From Methanothrix sp. (GTDB lineage: Archaea > Halobacteriota > Methanosarcinia > Methanotrichales > Methanotrichaceae): a stretch of DNA of 7,906 nt. Under the pieces are notes generated by a model. The model ran no database searches. It was not told the DNA's origin and saw only the letters and a list, made by a program, of their open reading frames with translations. The stretch spans positions 1 through 7,906 of the forward strand of contig JAQTXY010000074.1 in assembly GCA_028688535.1 (NCBI GenBank), given 5' to 3'. Of this stretch, positions 1 to 6,345 are shown in pieces (position 1 is the stretch's first letter; every line of letters begins with the position of its first letter). A program made the position numbers and the translations under genes.

Positions 1-1
1 A

Positions 2-709
2 TCAATGGAGGCCTTGCGGTGTGTCACCAGCATCGAGGCTATCTCGCTCATCGAGGCAAACATGTGAGCGGGCTCTCATATAGGCCTTTTCATAGGAGAC
101 TTCGAGAAGCCTCCAAACTTCATCGTCTAATAGTATCTCCCAGATAATACGAGCTCTATCCTTCTGCGTGGCGATGATTTCTTTGTTCTCCCTGCGTATC
201 CGGTTTATCAGCCGGGCCATGTCTTGATAGCTATCGGTCAGCTCCTCTTCCAGGCGAAGGCGAAGATATTTGGTGAGGGCCGGGCTCTCTGTGGAGATGG
301 CAATAGCAATACAGCCCCTTTGCAGAATAGAGGGGACCACCACATCTCCTAGGCCCTCCACATTGTTCACGAGAATATTCATATCCCGCGCCTCCTCTTC
401 AATAGCACGATTTAATTTTGAGTCGCTGGTGGCGGGTATCACTATAAATGCACCCTGCAGATACTTGCCAAAATCACCGGTTAGATCGCACTCTACAAGC
501 TCAACCTGCCTTTGCGAGTCCTTCGCCAGCTCCAAGATCCCGAGGGAGAAATCGCGGGATAAGACTCTCACCGGCCCGTATTGGGAAAACAGCCTGGCTT
601 TGCGCTCGCCGACCGCTCCCCCTCCGAAAATAACCACAAGCCGAGCCTTAAGGTCCAGAAAAAGTGGCAATCGAGGCCCTGGTGATTGGATATCCCTTTG
701 CTTTGCCAT
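2..709 (-). CDS. sirC: Precorrin-2 dehydrogenase / sirohydrochlorin ferrochelatase family (Met8p/SirC-like)
   Basis: Likely oxidises precorrin-2 to sirohydrochlorin with NAD+, in the cytoplasm, feeding siroheme, haem, F430 and cobalamin synthesis. Some family members also insert iron; whether this one does cannot be told from sequence. From the chosen ATG it has 235 residues. Residues 14-38 form the opening Rossmann strand and nucleotide loop (GGGAVGERKA at 29-38), followed by the P-A-T-x-D region at about 92-96, the N-N-V-E-G-L-G-D segment at 115-122 and the S-x-E-S-P-A-L segment at 139-145, all in the order seen in the CysG N-terminal half and Met8p. E118 occupies the place where CysG has its important Asp. 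An upstream in-frame GTG (713-715) lies inside the ribosome binding site GAGGTGAT, so ATG at 707-709 is preferred. It follows the siroheme decarboxylase gene by 11 bases. The stop (TGA, 4-2) is at the window edge, so any next gene of the unit lies outside. Confidence 0.88.
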   Translation of the reverse strand: MAKQRDIQSPGPRLPLFLDLKARLVVIFGGGAVGERKARLFSQYGPVRVLSRDFSLGILELAKDSQRQVELVECDLTGDFGKYLQGAFIVIPATSDSKLNRAIEEEARDMNILVNNVEGLGDVVVPSILQRGCIAIAISTESPALTKYLRLRLEEELTDSYQDMARLINRIRRENKEIIATQKDRARIIWEILLDDEVWRLLEVSYEKAYMRARSHVCLDERDSLDAGDTPQGLH

Positions 710-710
710 T

Positions 711-718
711 ATCACCTC
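711..718 (-). promoter_or_regulatory. Ribosome binding site that decides the sirC start
   Basis: On the minus strand GAGGTGAT lies just upstream of ATG (709-707). It matches the archaeal 16S 3' end well. The in-frame GTG at 713-715 is part of this motif and so is unlikely to be the start, although it would extend the protein by only two residues. Confidence 0.6.
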
Positions 719-720
719 TC

Positions 721-1179
721 TTAAATCCTGGCGCTAGTCTTCTTGTACTCAAAATCACTAAAGAGCACCCGATAATCACTTATGCCTGATCTTTGCGACA
801 GCCGATCTGCGATCATCAGGCAGTCGCCTCGGCTTTTTGAGTGTACCATGGTGTAAAGATTATAAGGCCAGTCCTCGGCAACCGCCCTCTCATAGCAGTG
901 GGTAACCTCATCTACTCCGGCGAATAGCATGCCTGCAGTCTCCACTTCTTCTGGAGCCACCCTCCAGGCAATCATGGCATTAGCTACAATTCCCAGGGCC
1001 CGATGACCAATGGTAGCGGCAAAGCGACGAATTATGCCTGCCTCTTGCAGGGCACGCAGTCGAACTATAACCTCCTCCTCGGATATGCCCACCCGATCTC
1101 CCAAGACTCGATAGGGTCGCGACGCAAGCTCCACTCCGTCCTGGGCAATCTTGAGCAGATCAAGATCCTTTTCATCCAT
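721..1179 (-). CDS. ahbB: Siroheme decarboxylase subunit, Lrp/AsnC-like (AhbB type)
   Basis: One subunit of the AhbA/AhbB enzyme that removes two acetate carboxyls from siroheme to give 12,18-didecarboxysiroheme, the first dedicated step of the alternative haem pathway. The product has 152 residues, normal for the family. Residues 1-55 form an Lrp/AsnC-like winged-helix region (LDLLKIAQDG, then R-V-G-I-S-E-E-E-V, then LQEAGIIRRF). Residues 62-120 form the ferredoxin-like domain, with the hallmark H94-C95-Y96-E97-R98 followed by W104-P105-Y106-N107-L108. That HCYER/WPYNLY pair separates this family from true Lrp regulators. AhbA versus AhbB is less certain, and the partner subunit is not in the window. 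An in-frame extension of 46 residues upstream lies inside the beta-helix gene, is basic and unlike the family, and is rejected. The chosen ATG overlaps the stop of the upstream gene (TGATG) and has GGTGG five bases before it (1185-1189). Confidence 0.87.
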   Translation of the reverse strand: MDEKDLDLLKIAQDGVELASRPYRVLGDRVGISEEEVIVRLRALQEAGIIRRFAATIGHRALGIVANAMIAWRVAPEEVETAGMLFAGVDEVTHCYERAVAEDWPYNLYTMVHSKSRGDCLMIADRLSQRSGISDYRVLFSDFEYKKTSARI

Positions 1180-3311
1180 CAGAGCCACCCCCAGGGGTCC
1201 TGGAAAGGATAGCGATCTACTCCTCCCCCGGGAATTTGGCGGGGCATATCGGCAGGGTTGCCGTAGACCTGATGGTCGCTCCAGTAGTTGCCACCGACTT
1301 TTGGCCCGCCGTCCCACTGGTTTTGCCCATTATCGGCTGCATTCTGGATGCCATTGTCCGCGAAGACGTTATGGTAGAGCAAAGAACGCGCACAATCCAC
1401 CAAATTGGCGCCGGCCATCCGATTATCATAAATGTTATTCTCGGTGATGCTGCAGTCCTTCGAGCTGCTCATACGCAGGCCATAACGGCTATTCTCACCC
1501 AGTATATTTCCAGTGAGAGACAAATTGCGAGAAGACTGGACATAAATTCCCTGGCCGTTTCTCAGAGCGGTGTTGTTCTGGACAATTGCATAAACCAACT
1601 GTTGCAGTGATAAGCCATCAACTTTGTTCCCGCTGACATTGTTTGCCTGCAGATAACAGTAATTGCTGCCTGCAAGATATATGCCTCGATCATTGGTTTT
1701 TGCAGCATTTCCCAGGAGAGTGCAATTATTGGATTTGCTTAGAAGCAGCCCATCCTCCTGGTTTTCGCTCGCGCTGCAATTTTGAATCTTGCAGAGCCGA
1801 GATCCATGAAGAGCCATGCCAATCCGGCAGAACTGCATTTTGCACCCCAATAGACTGTGGCCCTGTGCGTTGTCAGCCCGAAATCCCTCGGAAGAGCAAT
1901 TACTGACCTGGTTATAGGCAAACTGGCACCAGGAAGATGATTCGGCCCCAATGCCAATCCGACAATCTCCTGCCCGGCTATGAGAGACGGTGCAGGCCAG
2001 ACTGTCCTGGAGGAGATAGCCAGTTTCGGCCCATGTGATGCTGCTGTTAATTATATTGCATTTAGTGGAATTGACCAGCAAAACGCCGACGCTGCTGTTT
2101 TTAAGGGTTAAGTTGGCGGCGCTGATGTTTTTGCATGATATAAGCCCCAAGAAGCCACAGCTCTCAGGAGCCATGAGATTGGATTTTCCTACCAGATAAC
2201 AGGCAGGCCTATCGTCTACAAGATTGCTCTGATCGATATCCTGTAAAAAGAAATCATGGTTTGATGATCCTGATTGGCCCTGGCCGGAATCGATGCGCAG
2301 ATTGTAAGAGTTTTCCCAGAGGACGTTCTCCCTCAGCAGATTTTTTGTGCTGGCGCGCAATGAGATTCCATAGACATTGCGGTATGCCCGGTTGGAGATA
2401 AGCGAGTTTTCTGCACAACCTTGAAGAAGGATACCATTGCCGTTCTCAGAAAGAAGGTTGCTCACCAGATGATTTTGATTGGCTCCTTCGGCAAATATTC
2501 CTGCCCGCTCGTTCTTCTCGCATATGTTGTCGTTGACGAAGCAGCTTTGCGATCCTCTCAGACTTATGCCGACTTTGCCGCCCGTTATGTAGTTATTCGT
2601 CAGATTATTGCGGGCGCAATCAACAACATCAAGAGCGCTCACATAGCCGCGAGAAAAGTTGTTATATGAAACATTGTTGCCCTGAGAACGGGTGAGCACC
2701 ACACCAAATCCGTTTCCAGACAATGTATTATTGAGAACATTGTTTTCTAGGGAGTCTTCTATTTGTATGCCCTCTAAAGCAGAGATCTGGCAACCGGATA
2801 TCGTGCCCCCCCAGGTACTGTTGATTCTAATGGCTGTGCTCCCAGATATGGTACTGTGCAAAACATCACAATTCGCGCCGAATATCTCCACACCCTGAGG
2901 CGAATCGATGCGACAATCCCTTATGGAATTATTCTCACCGGTTACTTTGACCGCCGTCGCGATGCCAGTTATGGTGCAACCTATAAGTTGATTATCATGG
3001 GAAGCGAGGCTGACAGCAGGATCTTTTCCACGGGCCTTTATGGTGATGTCGGATACCCTGCATCCTGATGCAGTTATTGCTAATGATCCCTCTATTATTA
3101 CCTGACCCCTTGCAGTGATGTTCAGGCTCCGATCGACGATAGCACCGGCATAATTTCCCGGCTGGATTTGAATTGTATCTCCATTGCTTGCCTGAAAGAT
3201 GGCGGCCATAAGCGTCTTGGCATCTCCGGATTCACCCGGATCGACAACTAGTGTCTTAGCCTGGCAGGAAGCGACTAAAGCCAAGAGGAAGATGGCAATA
3301 CATGGTTTCAT
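1179..3311 (-). CDS. Exported NosD-like right-handed parallel beta-helix protein
   Basis: A 710-residue extracytoplasmic protein of the NosD/CASH beta-helix type. Residues 1-18 are a signal peptide: MKPC, then the hydrophobic stretch IAIFLLALVA. Cleavage could be Sec-type (AxA-like, CQA then K19) or at a lipobox (VAS before C16). Residues 19-60 resemble the CASH entry segment (D-x-I-x-I-x-P-G-x-Y, about 45-54). Coils of roughly 21-23 residues, rich in N-x-L/I-x-x-N and G-I-x-L, follow in two blocks, about 60-340 and 385-650. They are separated by HDFFLQDIDQSN (352-363) and ACYLVGKSN, a break recurrent in methanogen NosD-like proteins. The C-terminus has GGNYWSD (673-679) and VDRYPF, typical of NosD ends. 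There are 25 cysteines after the signal region, many at coil spacing, and at least 17 N-x-S/T sequons. No C-terminal membrane anchor is seen. The ligand or substrate is unknown; the family name implies copper handling, but this is not shown here. It is the first gene of a unit with ahbB and sirC. ATG start; weak ribosome binding site. Confidence 0.85.
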   Translation of the reverse strand: MKPCIAIFLLALVASCQAKTLVVDPGESGDAKTLMAAIFQASNGDTIQIQPGNYAGAIVDRSLNITARGQVIIEGSLAITASGCRVSDITIKARGKDPAVSLASHDNQLIGCTITGIATAVKVTGENNSIRDCRIDSPQGVEIFGANCDVLHSTISGSTAIRINSTWGGTISGCQISALEGIQIEDSLENNVLNNTLSGNGFGVVLTRSQGNNVSYNNFSRGYVSALDVVDCARNNLTNNYITGGKVGISLRGSQSCFVNDNICEKNERAGIFAEGANQNHLVSNLLSENGNGILLQGCAENSLISNRAYRNVYGISLRASTKNLLRENVLWENSYNLRIDSGQGQSGSSNHDFFLQDIDQSNLVDDRPACYLVGKSNLMAPESCGFLGLISCKNISAANLTLKNSSVGVLLVNSTKCNIINSSITWAETGYLLQDSLACTVSHSRAGDCRIGIGAESSSWCQFAYNQVSNCSSEGFRADNAQGHSLLGCKMQFCRIGMALHGSRLCKIQNCSASENQEDGLLLSKSNNCTLLGNAAKTNDRGIYLAGSNYCYLQANNVSGNKVDGLSLQQLVYAIVQNNTALRNGQGIYVQSSRNLSLTGNILGENSRYGLRMSSSKDCSITENNIYDNRMAGANLVDCARSLLYHNVFADNGIQNAADNGQNQWDGGPKVGGNYWSDHQVYGNPADMPRQIPGGGVDRYPFQDPWGWL

Positions 3312-3415
3312 CGTTTCTGTTTTATGCCTTTACAGGCTATTAAATCTATGGCGGCATGTAGAAAGATAGAAATATGCAAATCCATTATCCCTATTTTGAG
3401 CAGGGAAGGATTCTC
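3312..3415. promoter_or_regulatory. Divergent promoter region between beta-helix unit and response regulator
   Basis: This 104-base spacer must carry the start signals of both divergent units. An AT-rich core at about 3337-3346 reads ATTAAATC on plus and GATTTAATAG on minus, and could serve as a TATA box in either direction. For the plus gene, initiation about 25 bases downstream would fall near 3368-3372. For the minus gene it would fall close to its ATG and give a very short leader, which fits the lack of a good ribosome binding site there. This is an inference from spacing; no start site is known. Confidence 0.35.
3406..3410 (+). promoter_or_regulatory. Ribosome binding site that decides the response regulator start
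   Basis: AAGGA, within GGGAAGGA, lies five bases before ATG at 3416. The earlier in-frame ATG at 3374 has no comparable motif and would add 14 residues (QIHYPYFEQGRIL after Met) in front of the receiver domain, which normally begins near its first beta strand. Confidence 0.55.
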
Positions 3416-4684
3416 ATGGCAGGATTTCGCATACTAATTATTGAAGATGATCCGGAACATGCCGAATTGATTCGAATGGGCTTTAGAAGGCATGATGAAT
3501 TCTTCCTGGATTTCGCGGCCTCAGGTGAAGAGGGGCTGAGGATGATCGCAGCCACCGCCTATGATCTGATCTCAGTGGACCTGGTATTGCCGGGCATTGG
3601 AGGTCTGGATGTTCTGGTGAGGATCAGAAAGCTTGATCAGGATATTCCCGTGGTCATGGTCTCCGGCCACGGCACTACAGAGATGGCAGTGGTTGCCTTT
3701 GAGAACAGAGCCACCAAATATGTGGTCAAGAGCCTGGAAAGCTTCAAGAGTCTGCCTTATGTCTTCGAGAACCTCATTCAAGAGGCCAGATTTAAAAGCA
3801 GCGAAAGAGCAATGCGCGGGCAGATAGAGCGATCGGAGAGAATTCATAGAAATATTGTGGAGAACGCCCTGGCCGGTATTTATATCTTGCAGGATGGTGG
3901 CTTTCGGCTTGTCAATCCAAAATTGGGCGAGATATTCGGATGCTCAGCCCAGAGCCTGCTTGGCCTGCCCTTCTGGCAGCTCGTCAAGCCCGACGACATG
4001 CAGTGCGTCAGCCGTCTGCAGCGCGACCTATCCTCGGATATACCTGTTTATGAGTCGAAGGTAAAACGCAAAGACGGAACTTGCCGCTGGATTGAGTTTC
4101 GAACCGTTCCTATTGAGTACGAAGGCAAGAGAGCAATGCTAGGCAATCTTCTAGACATAACAGATCGAAAGGAAAGAGAGATCGGAATGATCCAAGCAAA
4201 CCGGGAGCTTGCCGCCATGGACGGCATAATGCAGACCTGTTTGTCCTCATCAGATGACAGGGATAAGAGGCTGGCCGATGCCCTGGCTCATCTCATAGCA
4301 GGTATGGGATGTGCACTGATTGGGGGAATATTCCTCAGGGAAGAGAGCAGCCTGGTGCTACGAGCCCTGCATGGATCGGTGGAGGAGCTGATCGAATTTA
4401 TCAATGGGATGGATTTGAGTGCTCTTCTGGTCATGCCTCGCGTCCATAAATGCGAGACTGACTCGGACCGGAAATGGATGTCGTCGCCCATTGCATGTAC
4501 CGGCGAGGCAAAGGGAGCGGTGGTTGTTGCCTGTACGGATGCAGACGGTGCACAAGGACTCAACTTTCTGGAAAAGGCAGCCGGACGTATCGGCTATCTC
4601 CTGAATATATGCGACAAAAATAAAATGACGCTTTCCTCAGAAGAGCCATTCGCTCAGATAAAAACCAGCTACGCACCCAGCTAA
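3416..4684 (+). CDS. Orphan response regulator, Rec-PAS-GAF-like
   Basis: A 422-residue soluble two-component protein. Residues 4-120 are a CheY-like receiver. It has the acidic pair D11/D12, phosphoacceptor D55 in VDLVLPG, S83 in MVSGHG and K105 in YVVKS, so all catalytic positions are present. The usual K-P after strand 5 is K-S. Residues 125-145 look helical and act as a linker. Residues about 145-262 are a PAS domain (IVENALAGIYILQDG, then NPKLGEIFG) with a PAC end (VKRKDGTCRWIEF, then LLDITDRKERE). Residues about 270-412 look like a divergent GAF domain (ADALAHLIAGMGC, then GGIFLREESSL, then GAVVVAC). No helix-turn-helix, histidine kinase, GGDEF or transmembrane segment is seen, so the output is probably protein-protein interaction. 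No kinase gene lies beside it. It diverges from the beta-helix unit and converges on the AK6 gene. Start chosen by ribosome binding site; the alternative is 3374. Confidence 0.85.
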   Translation: MAGFRILIIEDDPEHAELIRMGFRRHDEFFLDFAASGEEGLRMIAATAYDLISVDLVLPGIGGLDVLVRIRKLDQDIPVVMVSGHGTTEMAVVAFENRATKYVVKSLESFKSLPYVFENLIQEARFKSSERAMRGQIERSERIHRNIVENALAGIYILQDGGFRLVNPKLGEIFGCSAQSLLGLPFWQLVKPDDMQCVSRLQRDLSSDIPVYESKVKRKDGTCRWIEFRTVPIEYEGKRAMLGNLLDITDRKEREIGMIQANRELAAMDGIMQTCLSSSDDRDKRLADALAHLIAGMGCALIGGIFLREESSLVLRALHGSVEELIEFINGMDLSALLVMPRVHKCETDSDRKWMSSPIACTGEAKGAVVVACTDADGAQGLNFLEKAAGRIGYLLNICDKNKMTLSSEEPFAQIKTSYAPS

Positions 4685-4780
4685 GGTATTACATCAGTCT
4701 GATCTGATTAAAGCCATGGTTGTGAGTGGACAATGTAACTTGTTTTTTAACAGCGGACCGTTCTCCACCGAAATTATATC
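4685..4780. terminator. Convergent spacer with T6 terminator candidate
   Basis: This 96-base spacer lies between the 3' ends of the response regulator and AK6 genes. On the plus strand T6 at 4743-4748 could end the regulator transcript by the U-tract mechanism used in archaea. A small hairpin, ATCAG (4693-4697) with CTGAT (4704-4708) around a 6-base loop, precedes it. No clear T-tract is seen for the minus-strand operon. No gene is visible here. Confidence 0.4.
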
Positions 4781-5284
4781 TTAGCCGAAAAATTCAGTCA
4801 GCCAGTCCACCTGTCCGGCAGGAAGTTGCAGCCGTCCATGGACGATTTCCGTTACCATTTCTGCCACCTCGGGCGGACTCTTTCCGGTGGTATCAATCTC
4901 ATCAACCCGGTCGCAGCGCTCTGTCGCTTCCACTAAAATGACGTCCAACGCTTCTGCCTCCAGGTTCTCCTGGATTTTGGTAGAGGAGTAGCCCCGTGCC
5001 TCCAGACGCGACTTTAGGGCAGAAGGTGCCAGTCGCAAGACTATGGCCCATTTTGCGAAGTGATGAGCGAAATGGCCTTCCAGTATGAGGAGCTCATCGC
5101 AGTCCTGCTCCGCCAGATAGTTGGCAAGCGCATCCATGTCAGCTTCCAGACAGCCCCTATCCGGATCTTTGCCGAAATTCATGCCCCCTTTCACCAGGGC
5201 ATTTATATCGATGACCCGGTAGGGCAAGAGAGCGGCAATGGTAGTCTTTCCCGTACCGGGCGTGCCTGTCAGAGCTACTAGCAT
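4781..5284 (-). CDS. Archaeal AK6/Fap7-like adenylate kinase
   Basis: A 167-residue P-loop kinase, the usual length for archaeal AK6. The family phosphorylates AMP or dAMP with ATP, and its relative Fap7 acts as an ATPase in late small-subunit ribosome maturation with uS11; which role dominates here is not visible. The Walker A loop GTPGTGKTT is at 7-15. D26-I27-N28 follows the second strand. E69-G70-H71 matches the family's D/E-x-H before strand 4, and RLEARGYS at 93-100 with KIQENLEAEALDV at 103-115 is the AK6 lid signature, followed by V-E-A at 118-120. It is the last gene of the argD-hisC unit: its ATG (5284-5282) lies inside the end of hisC, a 7-base ATGCTAG overlap, with AGGAAAT directly before it. 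There is no in-frame start further upstream with better support. Confidence 0.9.
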   Translation of the reverse strand: MLVALTGTPGTGKTTIAALLPYRVIDINALVKGGMNFGKDPDRGCLEADMDALANYLAEQDCDELLILEGHFAHHFAKWAIVLRLAPSALKSRLEARGYSSTKIQENLEAEALDVILVEATERCDRVDEIDTTGKSPPEVAEMVTEIVHGRLQLPAGQVDWLTEFFG

Positions 5285-6345
5285 ATTTCCTGAAAAGCGG
5301 AAAGGAAACGGTCGTTCTCAGAAGGCGTTCCAATGGTCACGCGGGCATGATGCTCTCCGGCCCCCCCAAAAGAGCGGCAGTCCCGAATGATGATGCCTCT
5401 AGCCAGAAATCCCTCCACATACTCGCGTGAGTCGCACTCGGTCTCCAGGTAAAGGAAGTTGGCCTGGGAAGGGTGCGCCCCTGTCACTTTTTGCAGCCGC
5501 TCCCGCTCCGATCTTATCATTTCCACGGACCGGCGCATGAAGGGCAGATCGGAAAGAGCCGCAGCTCCCGCCGCAACTGTTGCACAGCTGATGCCATAGA
5601 AGGGGGGCGCAGCTCTCCTGTATTGATCGGCTATCCACCGGGGCGCGATGGCATAGCCCAGACGCATGCCTGCCAGGCCGAAGGCTTTGGACAGCGTGCG
5701 ACCTACAATCAGGTTGTCATGCTGCTCCACCAGTCGGATGAGACTTTTGTCTGCGAATTCCACATAAGCCTCATCCAGGAACACAATTGCCTCTGTACTT
5801 TCCAGCAGAGCGCAGACCTCCTCCTCGCTAGTCACATTGCCGGTGGGATTGTTGGGAGAGCAGAGAAAGGCCATCTTAATGTCCGCCGGCATATCGCCTG
5901 CTACCTCAAAATGCGGACCGCGAGGCGCGAGAATGGGCGTCGCTCCAGCGGTGATGGTCAAGATCTCATAGTAGCTGAAGGTTGGGATGGGAATGAACGT
6001 CCTATCACCCTTTTCCAGGAAGAGGCGGGTGAGGGTGTCCATGACCCCATCCATGCCCGCTCCGATGATTATCATCTCTTCGGGAAAGCCGGTATAAGAG
6101 GCGATGCCCGCAATCAGCTCCTCGGGTTCAGGGTATCTCTCCGGAGAGATGCCGGCCAAAGCCTGCGCTACCTTGGGGCTGGGGCCATAGGGATTCTCGT
6201 TGCTGCCCAGCTTCACAATCGTTTCCGGCGCGATCCCATATTTGCGAGAGATCTCTCCAAAGCCCTTGCCTGCCACGTAGGGCTTGAGCTGACTTAAGGC
6301 TGGCCGAAGCCTGGCTTGCCGCCAGGAATCAGAGTGACTCTCCAA
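5278..6345 (-). CDS. hisC: Histidinol-phosphate aminotransferase
   Basis: A PLP enzyme of fold type I, class I/II, that transfers the amino group from glutamate to imidazole-acetol phosphate in histidine synthesis. Its 355 residues are standard for HisC. Landmarks: RPALSQLKPY at 14-23, LGSNENPYGPSP at 46-57, SPNNPTGN at 163-170 (N165 faces the cofactor pyridine ring), LDEAYVEF at 190-197, the PLP lysine K220 in RTLSKAFGLAG, R228, and R335 in ARVTIGTP for the substrate carboxylate. The start must be TTG (6345-6343): the codon just upstream is TGA, and the next possible starts (GTG at V24 and V43) would cut the conserved N-terminus. GGTGA lies six bases upstream. The gene overlaps the end of argD by 17 bases and the AK6 start by 7, indicating coupling. 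HisC-like enzymes sometimes accept aromatic amino acids, but nothing here points to that. Confidence 0.94.
   Translation of the reverse strand: MESHSDSWRQARLRPALSQLKPYVAGKGFGEISRKYGIAPETIVKLGSNENPYGPSPKVAQALAGISPERYPEPEELIAGIASYTGFPEEMIIIGAGMDGVMDTLTRLFLEKGDRTFIPIPTFSYYEILTITAGATPILAPRGPHFEVAGDMPADIKMAFLCSPNNPTGNVTSEEEVCALLESTEAIVFLDEAYVEFADKSLIRLVEQHDNLIVGRTLSKAFGLAGMRLGYAIAPRWIADQYRRAAPPFYGISCATVAAGAAALSDLPFMRRSVEMIRSERERLQKVTGAHPSQANFLYLETECDSREYVEGFLARGIIIRDCRSFGGAGEHHARVTIGTPSENDRFLSAFQEIC

Noticed and set aside
270..737. Plus-strand open frame of 155 residues opposite sirC
   Set aside because: Antisense shadow of a well-supported gene, rich in Ser/Arg/Pro, with no domain or sensible promoter.
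721..1179. The ahbB product as an Lrp/AsnC transcription regulator
   Set aside because: The N-terminal fold is Lrp-like, but the HCYER and WPYNLY motifs and the adjacent sirC gene point to siroheme decarboxylase.
1180..1317. A 46-residue N-terminal extension of the siroheme decarboxylase subunit
   Set aside because: It is a basic, family-unlike translation of the other frame of the beta-helix gene; the ATG at 1179 has the TGATG overlap, a ribosome binding site and the normal family N-terminus.
1179..3311. The coil repeats of the beta-helix gene as DNA tandem repeats
   Set aside because: The repeat is visible at protein level only (21-23 residues); I see no repeated DNA units, so this is an old, diverged protein repeat.
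5473..6297. Plus-strand open frame of 274 residues opposite hisC
   Set aside because: It is antisense to a clear HisC with all catalytic motifs; its translation shows no recognisable domain and has the arbitrary composition of a shadow frame.
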